Below are positions 8,961 to 17,853 of a stretch of 63,788 nt of DNA, piece by piece. This DNA is from Candidatus Latescibacterota bacterium (GTDB lineage: Bacteria > Latescibacterota > UBA2968 > GCA-2709665). The position numbers and the translations under genes are program-made. The notes below the pieces were generated by a model. It saw nothing but the letters and a program-made list of their open reading frames with translations. It searched no databases and was not told the DNA's origin. Each line of letters begins with the position of its first letter. Position 1 is the first letter of the stretch. The stretch covers positions 1 to 63,788 of the forward strand of contig JAAXHE010000040.1 in the NCBI GenBank assembly GCA_012271065.1, read 5' to 3'.

Positions 8961-11900
8961 ACGACGATTCTGACGCGATCGCCGACGGCCGTGGAATACA
9001 CTTCGAATGGTTCGCCGATAACCTTCGAAAAATCAAACGTTTCCTCGACGAAGAATGTCGTGCGACGTCGAACTTTTCGAATCGTGAATACACGGTCCCC
9101 GATCCGCAGCCGGCATCCCGGATATGCACCTTCTTTCGGGTGATCGACATCGCTGTCGAACCTGGATCGCCTTCCGGATGTCACCGCACCCCTGCCCCTG
9201 ACGAATCTGGGCATATCCGCGAGGAATACGCGGCTGCCTCCGCCCTCACGCTCGATTCGATTCACGAGGTACACCGTTTCGAGTCCTGACGGATGCCGGA
9301 CGTAGACGACTTTGCCGTGCAGCGATCCGTCGTCCGGCAACGCGACGTCCAGCACGAGTTCGCTGCGCCCCGGTTCACCCGAAATGTCTCCCGCCAACTC
9401 CGTCACCGTCCCCTCGTAGTCACGAATCCGCTGAACCGCCGCGTCGCCCACCCGGAATGACGATCCGTCGATCACGTCGAGGTCGGCGTCCGCGGACGAC
9501 TCGCTCAACACGCCGGCACGTCCACTGAGGTCGAGGCGTCTTCCATCGGGCAGGGTTGTGGCCAGCCCCTCTCCCTCGGGATCTATTGCAATTGTCCGAT
9601 TCCTGCCGGTTTCATCCACTTGCAGCACCATACCGGAACCGTCCCGCGCGACGATTTTTGCATCTTTGACGAACCCCTCTCCGGTATGCGCTTCGATGAC
9701 CGACACGAACAGGCTTGAATCGTCCCTATGGCGCAAACACACCGTACGAAGCCAGTAATCGTCCAGCTTGCCGTCATCCTCCTGCGTCCGGCGGATGGAC
9801 GGCGCGTCGCTGACCAGCAATCTACCCGCCTGGACGCCGACGAACCTGACATCAACGAATGTGCCCTCGCCTTCGAACCGGACCTTGAAGTCTTCGGATA
9901 CGTCCTTCCCCCGCGTACGATGAAAATACCCGTATAGCGCGCCGCGGGTCCCGTCTCCGCTCAATATCATCTCGCCTTCAGCCGGGCTCAAGTCAGGCGC
10001 CGCCGAAATCACCTGATCGAAATCAGCCGATCCGTGCAACAGGTAGTCGTGTACGTCCCCGCCCTTTACCTCGAACAGGTCCACGACGTAACCGCTCTCA
10101 GGCCCCGTTGGAACCAGCATCATCGTCCTGCGATACACCGACGTATTCTCAAATGCCCCGGGTGCTTCCGCACAGACCAGTCCCGCCCGCGTGCGGGAAG
10201 CAGGGCGATAGCAGCGAAGCCGCCCGCTGTCTGTCGTCTGCTCCTGCCCGTCGACGACCACGGTATTGTGGCTGCCGACCTGCGTTGCCCACTCCCGGTA
10301 ACGCGTATGGGTATATCCGATGTCAGACAGCAATTCCTTTCCGAACACATCCAGGCCCATCGCCAGAGAATCGTAGTGGTGATGCCCGCCCCAGTATCCG
10401 TAACACATCGTCGCCCGGATGGCCCTTGCGGATCTCCCCACGCCCAGGATGACATCGCCCGCCCCCGGCAGGAGATAGTTCGAAGGTACCAGCGCCAGCA
10501 GGTTCTTCTCCGTGACACGCCTGTCAGATTCCGAAGTCCTTCGAAACAGTGCGAACTCGACGTCGGCGACGGGAATCCGGGAGGTACCTGCGATTTCATC
10601 CGCCGCCTCCACGAATTTGCCCATCGATGCAATCCGGCTCGAAACACGCGCGAAACCTGTACTGATCCCCCACGTATCGTTGGCCATGAACGTGCGTCCG
10701 TCCGGCATGAATAGTCCCATCGGCGCCGTAAAGATCCGCTCCAGAAAGGGCATCTCTCCGTAAACGTCGATTCCGCCCGGCCCACTGATGACGTCCGGCA
10801 CACGGAGGGTCCCCGACGTAATCATATTGAAATAGTTGAGCGTATCCTCGTGCCAGTACCCGTCGAAATTGTAACAGTTATCGATCAACGTCCGGTACAG
10901 CCCGTAACCCTTTGCCACGAAATCCGGTTCGTCGAGGACCCGCCCGACGAGGGCCAGCCCGTTGATCCTCCCACCGTCGTAGTTCGTGGAACCATGGGGG
11001 ACCTCAAGTGTGTGTCGAATTGCCTCGTACAGCAGGTCCCGTTCGATTGCCGCGCGCACGTCCCGGCCCTCAGCCCCGGAGAGCTTCTCGATCGCGCCGC
11101 TGTCGGAAATCAGGTCGTAGACCTGGGCGAGTCGGAACGCGTTGTTTGCGTCTGAAAAGGGACTGGCATGGAAATTACCCATGCGGGCAGACACAAAAGG
11201 GAATGGCGGGTCCTTGTAGAAGTGGTTTTCGTAAAATCCCTTTCGGTCGGCGTGAAGATACGCCCGGCCCAGACCGTGTACGGGGTAGTTCTTGTAGACT
11301 TGTGACAGCCGATCCAATATCACCGTGGCTTTTTCCGCGTATGCCGCCTCACCCGTCAGGACGTAGGCCATCGCCAGCGGATCCGCCATTCGGACCACAT
11401 GGTATTGTGTATAGTTCAGCAGCATATTTTCGAAATAATACCGCATCCCCTCTTCATCCTCCCAATACCGGTATATGACCGTCCCGCCCGCGGGGCCAAT
11501 CACCTCGATCTCTCCCACCGGCTGGTGTTCCGGTCCCGGGAACACACTCCCACAGATTTTGCACCTGACGTGGCCGGGATCCTCAGGCGACCACTCCCAG
11601 AAATGGATCCGCCAACTTCGCTTGCGGCGGTCTACCGGACAGCGGGGAAGCGGAAAGTTGACCTGCTCGGAGATACCCGCCCGTATCGCCTCGTCCGGCA
11701 TCTCCAGAATTCCCCGGCGGGCGATCCACCGCAACCGGCCGTCCCGGAACCGCTTCGCCCAGTCGTGGGACTCCACCCGCCGCCGGGCACGCTCGATCTG
11801 ATCCGGGGTGTAGAATAGCGGGTGCGCCACGCCTCTGGGAAACGGCCGTTCGCCTTCCCAGTACCGTTTTTCTCTCGAGCAGTCGATTCGTTCGATTCCC

Positions 11901-12004
11901 ATATCACGCCCCCAAAAAGATGAATCGCATCCCGCCGCAAGAACCACCGTCCCCATCCCGGCGTCTCGCAAAAACTCCCGTCTCGTGAGATCCTTCTCGG
12001 ACAT
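8957..12004 (-). CDS. Heparinase II/III-like protein with Tat/lipoprotein signal
   Basis: 1015 aa. ATG 12004 is preferred over GTG 12013, since GGAG stands eight bases before it. The N-terminus has a twin-arginine motif TRREFL (residues 7-12) and a lipobox LAAGC (Cys26), so the mature protein should be an exported lipoprotein. An alginate-lyase-like alpha/alpha toroid (about 60-500) is followed by the heparinase II/III beta-sandwich, with GGHHHYDSLAMGLD and SHNTVVVDGQEQ carrying the conserved His and Asp. A C-x2-C pair (RCKICG) near residue 140 resembles the zinc knuckle seen in the other two paralogues. Expected role is eliminative or hydrolytic cleavage of acidic polysaccharide in the periplasm or at the surface. 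Convergent with the RraA-like gene. Confidence 0.88.
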   Translation of the reverse strand: MSEKDLTRREFLRDAGMGTVVLAAGCDSSFWGRDMGIERIDCSREKRYWEGERPFPRGVAHPLFYTPDQIERARRRVESHDWAKRFRDGRLRWIARRGILEMPDEAIRAGISEQVNFPLPRCPVDRRKRSWRIHFWEWSPEDPGHVRCKICGSVFPGPEHQPVGEIEVIGPAGGTVIYRYWEDEEGMRYYFENMLLNYTQYHVVRMADPLAMAYVLTGEAAYAEKATVILDRLSQVYKNYPVHGLGRAYLHADRKGFYENHFYKDPPFPFVSARMGNFHASPFSDANNAFRLAQVYDLISDSGAIEKLSGAEGRDVRAAIERDLLYEAIRHTLEVPHGSTNYDGGRINGLALVGRVLDEPDFVAKGYGLYRTLIDNCYNFDGYWHEDTLNYFNMITSGTLRVPDVISGPGGIDVYGEMPFLERIFTAPMGLFMPDGRTFMANDTWGISTGFARVSSRIASMGKFVEAADEIAGTSRIPVADVEFALFRRTSESDRRVTEKNLLALVPSNYLLPGAGDVILGVGRSARAIRATMCYGYWGGHHHYDSLAMGLDVFGKELLSDIGYTHTRYREWATQVGSHNTVVVDGQEQTTDSGRLRCYRPASRTRAGLVCAEAPGAFENTSVYRRTMMLVPTGPESGYVVDLFEVKGGDVHDYLLHGSADFDQVISAAPDLSPAEGEMILSGDGTRGALYGYFHRTRGKDVSEDFKVRFEGEGTFVDVRFVGVQAGRLLVSDAPSIRRTQEDDGKLDDYWLRTVCLRHRDDSSLFVSVIEAHTGEGFVKDAKIVARDGSGMVLQVDETGRNRTIAIDPEGEGLATTLPDGRRLDLSGRAGVLSESSADADLDVIDGSSFRVGDAAVQRIRDYEGTVTELAGDISGEPGRSELVLDVALPDDGSLHGKVVYVRHPSGLETVYLVNRIEREGGGSRVFLADMPRFVRGRGAVTSGRRSRFDSDVDHPKEGAYPGCRLRIGDRVFTIRKVRRRTTFFVEETFDFSKVIGEPFEVYSTAVGDRVRIVV

Positions 12005-12576
12005 TCCAGGCACTCCACGTATCGCGCGGAAGGGTCAGATCCAGTCCCACAAACTCTAACCGCACGCACGCTCAGGGTCACGCATCCGACTTCAAGCCGT
12101 CGCGATTGGCGCCGGATTGCGAAATATACGGCGACCGCAAATTGAAGTCCAGAAACACGTGAAAGTGGACATCAGTGGTCGTTAACGAATGTGCAGAAAT
12201 CAGGAGTCGATACCGCTGGAACTCCCATGGGAACCGCGACGGCCTCGAATCGATTGGCCGACGACGAATATTTCGGATTGTATTTACAGGGAATAAAAAA
12301 AACAAAAAAGCCAAACACACCCCTTGACACCTCCTAACGAATTCGTCATATTACTAATATCTTCGTAGTTTGCGTCGTGCAGTTCACTGGATGGCTGGTG
12401 GAAGCCCCCATCCACGGGGGCATCGCGGCATCGAACAGGTCTCCTCGGGTTTAGCAGCCCGTTGAAAAGGCCGATTCGGGCTGCGGCCGGCCCTTGCAGT
12501 CGACAGCCGACCATGGAACTGAACCCGTCATCGCGATCGACGACCGGGAATCAGACAGAGACAAAGGGAGATTGAT
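12005..12576. other. Long intergenic region between divergent heparinase-like and BlaI-like genes
   Basis: No convincing gene lies in these 570 bases. The left half is featureless. An A-rich tract at 12292-12310 is followed by a sigma-70-like promoter for the forward operon (separate entry). A short GC hairpin, GCCCCC (12404-12409) with GGGGGC (12416-12421), would sit in the leader of that transcript. Confidence 0.6.
12324..12352 (+). promoter_or_regulatory. Predicted sigma-70-type promoter with overlapping operator for the blaI-like operon
   Basis: A perfect -35 box TTGACA at 12324-12329 and a -10-like CATATT at 12347-12352 are separated by 17 bases. The spacer contains the perfect 10-bp palindrome ACGAATTCGT (12337-12346), and a looser ACTA-N9-TAGT dyad (12353-12369) lies just downstream. 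BlaI/MecI repressors bind dyads in their own promoters, so the palindrome is the natural candidate operator. The TACA-N-TGTA consensus of classical BlaI sites is not present. The 5' leader would be over 200 bases. Confidence 0.55.
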
Positions 12577-12975
12577 ATGGCGAAAAAGAGACGATTGGCC
12601 GAAGTCGAGTGGGAGGTGATGGATGGCGTCTGGAGATTCGACCGCCAAGTCACCGTTCGCGACGTCGTGAATCACCTCTACCCCAACGGTGAGAAAGCCT
12701 ATACGACCGTACAGACGATTATGAATATCCTGGCTGAAAAGGGCGTGTTGGATCGTGAAAAGATCGGGCCGGTCAACGTGTACAGGCCAGCCGTTACGAG
12801 AGGAGACGTCGCCCGGGCCGAGACACGAACTCTGGTATCGCGGATGTTCGAGGGCTCGTTTGGCGCCCTGGCGACCTATCTCGTGGATTCGGGCGAACTA
12901 TCGCGGAAAGAGCTGGATGAATTGCGCGCATTGATCGAGCAAAGGGAGAAAGCGAAGGAAGGAGGCCCGACGTGA
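12577..12975 (+). CDS. BlaI/MecI/CopY family winged-helix repressor
   Basis: 132 aa. The N-terminal winged helix (LAEVEWEVMDGVWRF, then VRDVVNHLYPN and AYTTVQTIMNILAEKG) matches BlaI/MecI, including the conserved TTVQT recognition helix. The C-terminal half forms the dimerisation helices. In known systems this protein represses its operon until the membrane M56 metallopeptidase encoded next causes its cleavage. GGGAG lies before ATG 12577. Its TGA overlaps the GTG start of the M56 gene (GTGA at 12972-12975), so the two are translationally coupled. The target signal need not be a beta-lactam: no beta-lactamase gene is in the window. Confidence 0.92.
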   Translation: MAKKRRLAEVEWEVMDGVWRFDRQVTVRDVVNHLYPNGEKAYTTVQTIMNILAEKGVLDREKIGPVNVYRPAVTRGDVARAETRTLVSRMFEGSFGALATYLVDSGELSRKELDELRALIEQREKAKEGGPT

Positions 12976-14138
12976 ACACATTGATCCATCTGGCCGAAAC
13001 GTGGTGGCCGCTCTACGCGGTACACATGGTTGAAGTCTCGCTTTTCATTTTGCTGGTATGGGCCGTGGACCGGTGGCTGACACTGGAAACGCGGTTGCGA
13101 TACGCGCTCTATCTGCTGGCGCTGGCGAAGGTGTTTGTACCGCCGGTTCTGGCTATTCCAATACCTGCATTTCTCGTTTCTCCAGCAACAGTCGCATTGG
13201 ATGAACCCGTGTATTCCGGAGTGGTATCCGGGGCTGTCGCAGTCTCTCCGGGACCAGTGACTGCCTTTCCACCGGCGTTCTATCTGTTCTGTCTGTGGAC
13301 ACTCTCAGTCCTGGTCTGGACAGGTGTGGCGCTGTGGAAGAACGCGGCCTTCCGTCGCACGCTGAAACCGGCAATCCCGGTGGACCTGGCAAGCGAAGTT
13401 CCTTCACTGAATGCGCCACGCAACCTGGATGTCTTCTCCAAAACGGACCTGCCTTCTCCCATCCTGGTGGGCCTGATAAAACCGCGGCTGTTCTTGCCCA
13501 CGAAGTGGTCTTCCTGGACGCCCGAAGAGCTGCGGGGCGTCGTAAGGCACGAACTGGCGCATTATGAAAAACGCGACATTCACGTCCTCATTCTGCAAGC
13601 CATCGCAACGGCTCTTTTTGGCGTAAACCCGCTGGTCTGGCTGTTTAACCGCCGCCTGATGTTACTCCGGGAACTGCGCTGCGACGAAGCGGTCCTGCGC
13701 GAAACGAACCTGACACCCGCCGAATACGGACGTCTGCTTCTGGGTTTGGTCGACAGAAGATCTGCACCCCGCGCCTTGTCTGTATTCCTCACCGATCGGG
13801 GAACGACGCTGAAGAAACGCCTCGAGCACGTCCTCGGCTTCAAGGAAGGGCGCATCAAGCGGTCGAAACGACAGTTGGCTGTACTCATACTCGTCGGCCT
13901 GGCGATTGTGCCGCTCTCGATCCGAGAGGCATATACGCGGATTGATAGTGAACCTCAGCCGTCAATTTCCGCCGTACACGACAAAACCGCCAATCCTGAA
14001 AAACACCAGACCGCCGAGTCTTCACCTGGTGTCGTTGACAGTACCGAGGTTGTTTCCGTCGTCTACGACATAGAAGAGGTCGACGAAAAGCCCCTCCGGT
14101 GCAAATCTTCGCGCCAGATTATCCTGAAGATGCGCTGA
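12972..14138 (+). CDS. M56 family (BlaR1-like) membrane metallopeptidase, C-terminus displaced by a frameshift
   Basis: 388 aa as it reads. GTG 12972 has GGAGG six bases upstream. There are membrane segments near residues 15-35, 40-65, 95-118 and 300-320, and a cytoplasmic zinc protease loop with HELAH (His193, Glu194, His197) and ELRCDEAVL (about 236-244). This is the sensor-protease layout that relieves BlaI-type repression. After residue 370 the frame runs VDEKPLRC and soon stops at 14138, while from 14099 the neighbouring frame continues as a TonB-domain protein. Restoring one base between about 14083 and 14098 would give a single protein of about 1048 aa. As it stands this frame lacks any periplasmic sensor domain. 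Confidence 0.88.
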   Translation: MNTLIHLAETWWPLYAVHMVEVSLFILLVWAVDRWLTLETRLRYALYLLALAKVFVPPVLAIPIPAFLVSPATVALDEPVYSGVVSGAVAVSPGPVTAFPPAFYLFCLWTLSVLVWTGVALWKNAAFRRTLKPAIPVDLASEVPSLNAPRNLDVFSKTDLPSPILVGLIKPRLFLPTKWSSWTPEELRGVVRHELAHYEKRDIHVLILQAIATALFGVNPLVWLFNRRLMLLRELRCDEAVLRETNLTPAEYGRLLLGLVDRRSAPRALSVFLTDRGTTLKKRLEHVLGFKEGRIKRSKRQLAVLILVGLAIVPLSIREAYTRIDSEPQPSISAVHDKTANPEKHQTAESSPGVVDSTEVVSVVYDIEEVDEKPLRCKSSRQIILKMR

Positions 14139-16117
14139 ACCGCAAAATAGACGGTGTCGTGCAGTTGAAGTTCATCGTCAATGTCGACGGTTCGGTGAGC
14201 GACATAACCGTATTGAAGGGACCAGGGATATTTCATAGTGCCGCGATAGATGCGGCTTTGCAGTGGCGGTTCCGACCGGCAAAGCATCGTGGCGAAGTCG
14301 TCCCTACGTGGATGATGATGCCAATGAGTTTTTCCACTAAACCTGAGAAAAAAGACCAGTCATTCGAATCTGTATATGCATCACGGCGTGGGAACGCATT
14401 TGATTTGGGTGCGGTGGTGGATGTGCAGCCGGTCATCCTGCATTCCGTTCCTCCAGTTTACCCGGATGTTGCACAAAAGGCAGCACCCGAGGTCAACGTG
14501 TTCTTGAAGTTCAAGGTCAACGTGGATGGATCAGTCAGCGACGTAAGCGTCCTTGGGGTCAGCGTAAAAGGGGCTAAACGTGAAGGTTGGCACACGGACG
14601 ATACGTTTCGCCGACCGGCTATAGACGCCATATCCAAATATCGGTTTATTCCTGCCCAGCAGGAAGGCAAGCCAGTCCCTGTGTGGATGACGCACCAGAT
14701 CAGCTTTGAGCTGCCCAAGCAGAAAGCCGCGCCGCCCTCCGACAGGAGCGAGTTTGGTGGTGACGAGATCTTCGAGTTTTGGGACGTGGACGTAAAACCT
14801 GTCGTCATACATGCTGTTGCGCCAGCTTATCCCGACCAAGCACTAAAGGCGGGCTTGTCGGGAAACGTGTTCCTGAAATTCAAAGTCAACGTAGATGGTT
14901 CGGTGAGTGCTATACGTGTGCTCAAGGGTCAACCGGTATTCAAGCAACCTGCCGTGGATGCGATTTCACAGTTCACGTTCAAACCTGCGGAACGCGAAGG
15001 CAAACCTGTCACGGTGTGGATGTCGCACGTGATAAGGTTTGGGCGACCCAAACCAAAGGCCATGCCGCCTCCTGTCCCAAGTAATGCCGACGGTGAGAAG
15101 GTGTTTGATATTTCGTCGGTGGACGTAAAGCCAATCGTCATACATTCCGTTCCACCAGTCTATCCCGAATGGGCACGATTTACCGGAGGGGACAAGGGAG
15201 TTGTGAACTTGAAGTTCAAAGTCAACGTGGATGGATCAGTGACCGACGTACGTGTCCTCAATGGTCGATCGGTATTTGTGAAATCTGCCGTTGATGCCAT
15301 TTCACAATTCAGGTTCCAACCTGGGGAACGTGAAGGCAAGCCTGTGCCAGTGCGGATGACGCACCGGATCAGTTTCAGCCCGCCCAAACCGATGGCCACT
15401 TCGTCTCCCGGCGCAGGCGATGCCGCCAGCGAGAATGTGTTTGAGTTCCAGTCGGTAGACTCAAAGCCCGTCGTCATTCATTCAGTTCAACCGGTTTATC
15501 CCGACATCGCGAAAGAAGCAGGCTTGGCGGGAGACGTGGCCTTGAAGTTCAAGGTCAACGTGGATGGTACCGTGAGCGACGTAGACGCATTCGTCCTGAA
15601 GGGCGGTGAGATATTTCGTAAACCTGCGATCGATGCGGTAAAACAGTTCCTGTACAAACCTGCTGAACACGATGGCGAGGCCGTCGCAGTGCGGATGACA
15701 CACCATTTTGCATTCGCGCCCTCGGAACACCAGGACGAAGCGGCTACCGACAGTAGCGGTGTTGAAGGCAATAAAGTTTTCGAAATATCGGAGGTTCACG
15801 TGATGCCGGTCCTTCTGAACCTGAATGAAGTTCAGCCGGATTACCCTGACGTAGCGAAAAAAACGGGCTTAACGGGCAGAGTGATTTTGAAATTCAAGAT
15901 CAACGTGGATGGCTCCGTGAGCGACGTTCAGGTACTGGAAGGAGATGAGATATTTCGCAAGCCCGCGATTGATGCAGTTACACGATTCAGGTACAAACCG
16001 GCTGAGCGTGACGGCAGACCCGTACGCGTGTGGATGACGATGCCATTTAAGTTTGTACTTCCTGAACATCAGGACGACGCAGTTCCCGAAACCGGCGAGC
16101 CCGGCGTCGGGAATTGA
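14099..16117 (+). CDS. Six-fold TonB C-terminal repeat protein; probable severed C-terminal part of the M56 protein
   Basis: 672 aa. GTG 14099 has no ribosome site and no signal peptide follows, so it is unlikely to be a stand-alone gene. The protein is six consecutive TonB C-terminal-type domains of about 110 aa, each with PxYPD, LKFKVNVDGSVSDV, PAIDA, a short F-x-P-A and a closing M-T-x-x-F strand. In TonB this domain contacts TonB boxes or peptidoglycan. The segment just before the first repeat, once the frame is corrected (VDEKP then VQIFAPDYP), has the same spacing as the linkers before later repeats (VDVKP then PPVYP). That supports fusion to the M56 protease. Whether the break is a real mutation, a sequencing error or recoding is not decidable here. 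Confidence 0.85.
   Translation: MQIFAPDYPEDALNRKIDGVVQLKFIVNVDGSVSDITVLKGPGIFHSAAIDAALQWRFRPAKHRGEVVPTWMMMPMSFSTKPEKKDQSFESVYASRRGNAFDLGAVVDVQPVILHSVPPVYPDVAQKAAPEVNVFLKFKVNVDGSVSDVSVLGVSVKGAKREGWHTDDTFRRPAIDAISKYRFIPAQQEGKPVPVWMTHQISFELPKQKAAPPSDRSEFGGDEIFEFWDVDVKPVVIHAVAPAYPDQALKAGLSGNVFLKFKVNVDGSVSAIRVLKGQPVFKQPAVDAISQFTFKPAEREGKPVTVWMSHVIRFGRPKPKAMPPPVPSNADGEKVFDISSVDVKPIVIHSVPPVYPEWARFTGGDKGVVNLKFKVNVDGSVTDVRVLNGRSVFVKSAVDAISQFRFQPGEREGKPVPVRMTHRISFSPPKPMATSSPGAGDAASENVFEFQSVDSKPVVIHSVQPVYPDIAKEAGLAGDVALKFKVNVDGTVSDVDAFVLKGGEIFRKPAIDAVKQFLYKPAEHDGEAVAVRMTHHFAFAPSEHQDEAATDSSGVEGNKVFEISEVHVMPVLLNLNEVQPDYPDVAKKTGLTGRVILKFKINVDGSVSDVQVLEGDEIFRKPAIDAVTRFRYKPAERDGRPVRVWMTMPFKFVLPEHQDDAVPETGEPGVGN
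14105..16060 (+). repeat. Tandem array of six diverged TonB-C domain units
   Basis: Six units of about 320-340 bases each, coding for one TonB C-terminal domain plus linker. The most conserved block, encoding LKFKVNVDGS, recurs near 14165, 14510, 14875, 15210, 15545 and 15890 with nearly identical bases, which indicates expansion by internal duplication. The first unit differs most (LKFIVNVDGS) and the last has LKFKINVDGS. Confidence 0.85.
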
Positions 16118-16309
16118 CGTTCTATGGCATGTTTCATTTGAGACGCTGACGCCGGTTTCCAAAGTGACGCTTCGAAAACTCTTGGAAAAAGCCGCACAAC
16201 CCGGGCGTCTTCGGACCAGCGTGCAAAGAAAGCAGCCTTGGCAAACGCCGCGTTTTCCGCCCTGTGTCGGCAGCCGGGATAGCGGATTGTAACCGATCGG
16301 GTGACGGTA

Positions 16310-17686
16310 ATGGCAATGCACTATTTCCGAATACACGGTCGCAGGTATTTCGATAGGCTTACCGGCATATTCGAGACTCCTTCAAGGATGATTGCAGTGG
16401 CCCAGATCTTGTTGATTTGCACCACTGTTTTAGACGCAACACCCAAAGATTCATTACGAGTTTCAATTGCCATAGATTTGCTCAACAAGAACTCCTCAGA
16501 TCGTGAGGTCGCCGCCGCCGCACTTATCCTTGGCAAAGTTGATGGAGATGCGGTAGGATCAGAGAAAGCCGCACGGCTACTCAGGATGAGACTTGATCGG
16601 CCCGTCGGAGATGGTCAGGAGATGTTGGGTGAGGGTTACAGGTACCTCTTCTGGCGAGCAATATCCCGTAAAAATGTCCCGAAGTCAGAGCTCCTTTATC
16701 TGTTCAAGGAACTGATCCGGCGTGAACGAAACAACCCCATAGAAACTTTCGCCGATGCACCAATCGCATTGGCCCTTAATACGACGCTATTTGATGAAGC
16801 TAAGTCAGCAGTCCAGAAAGGGATAAATGGCAGTCATAATGCGAAAGATCAGGCTTTCCGACTATACGGTGCTATGGGCAGGATTTCGCTTATTGAGGGA
16901 CGCCAGCAGGAATCACTGGAGGCTTTCAAGAGGGCGGAAGTGTACTTACCAAAGGAACGCGACGTTCAATTGACGATGTACCGGCGCGACAAGAAGACGT
17001 TGGATTATTTCATCCATTACGGCGACGCCAGTCTTGCGACAGCGAATACAGAGAAGGCTCGGACGTTGTGGAAGAAAGCGCTTTCCATCAAAGCACAAAA
17101 TGGAGAATCCATTCTGCCGTCCGATCCCTTCGTAGAACGCCTCGTAGCCATTCCTGTATCACCAAAAAGGACAAAACGCGAATTTCTGGCTGAATTCTTG
17201 AAGGTTGAAGAGCGGACCATTAGACGATCCGATATACTGGCATCGAAAATTGACGATTCACTTGCCTGTCCCGGTTTTTCCTTAAAAAATCTCCAGGGGG
17301 ACACTGTACTCTTCAGAGATCTCAAGGGAAGAATCCTCGTCATCAACTACTGGGCGACCTGGTGTGGACCTTGTGTTCGCGAACTGCCGGATATCCAGGC
17401 GCTCTTCGACAAATACAAGGATGACGGCGAAGTCCAAGTCATCACAATCACTGCCGACACTGACCCGAGCAAGATCGTACAATGGCTTGAAGACATGGAT
17501 ATTGACGTCCCCGTCTTGTTCGACGACCCACAACAAGAGCTTGATCTTCTCAGAGGACTGCCGAAGACTACGTTTGTAGACCGAAATGGCCATACAAGAT
17601 TTCGTGTCATCGGTTCTCGACATCACCTGGTTGAAGAATTCAGCTGGCGAATCGAGGCATTGAAGGGTTCAGAGAATCCACAGTGA
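16310..17686 (+). CDS. TlpA-type thioredoxin-fold protein with helical N-terminal region
   Basis: 458 aa from ATG 16310 (GGTGA five bases ahead; a GTG at 16301 is also in frame). A hydrophobic stretch near residues 27-42 (AVAQILLICTTVLDAT) suggests export or membrane anchoring. Residues 50-300 are helical and may be TPR-like (QQESLEAFKRAEVYLP). The C-terminal 150 residues are a thioredoxin/AhpC domain with WATWCGPC (Cys352, Cys355) and a cis-proline loop LPKTTFVD, typical of TlpA/ResA periplasmic thiol reductases. It probably reduces disulfides of an exported partner. It lies downstream of the M56/TonB genes in the same direction, separated by about 190 bases, so membership in that operon is uncertain. 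Confidence 0.85.
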   Translation: MAMHYFRIHGRRYFDRLTGIFETPSRMIAVAQILLICTTVLDATPKDSLRVSIAIDLLNKNSSDREVAAAALILGKVDGDAVGSEKAARLLRMRLDRPVGDGQEMLGEGYRYLFWRAISRKNVPKSELLYLFKELIRRERNNPIETFADAPIALALNTTLFDEAKSAVQKGINGSHNAKDQAFRLYGAMGRISLIEGRQQESLEAFKRAEVYLPKERDVQLTMYRRDKKTLDYFIHYGDASLATANTEKARTLWKKALSIKAQNGESILPSDPFVERLVAIPVSPKRTKREFLAEFLKVEERTIRRSDILASKIDDSLACPGFSLKNLQGDTVLFRDLKGRILVINYWATWCGPCVRELPDIQALFDKYKDDGEVQVITITADTDPSKIVQWLEDMDIDVPVLFDDPQQELDLLRGLPKTTFVDRNGHTRFRVIGSRHHLVEEFSWRIEALKGSENPQ

Positions 17687-17853
17687 CTGATCAACCAGAC
17701 TTGCAGCTCATAAGACATAACACCTGTGATTGCAGGTTGCAATCTGGCTCTTGAGTTTTGCAGCAGCGTGACCCTTAGCCGGACACCTGGACCGCTCGAA
17801 GTGTCCAATGTGTATTTTGAATCGTCCGGGCAACGATCAGGAAAGGGCGGCCG

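Noticed and set aside
14083..14101. Programmed -1 frameshift joining the M56 and TonB frames
   Set aside because: There is no good slippery heptamer of the X XXY YYZ type in the zero frame, and the A run is only four long, too short for typical transcriptional slippage. A one-base loss or sequencing error is simpler.
17728..17744. Hairpin GATTGCA-GGT-TGCAATC as a terminator of the thioredoxin gene
   Set aside because: The stem is only 7 bp with low G-C content and there is no T-run after it.
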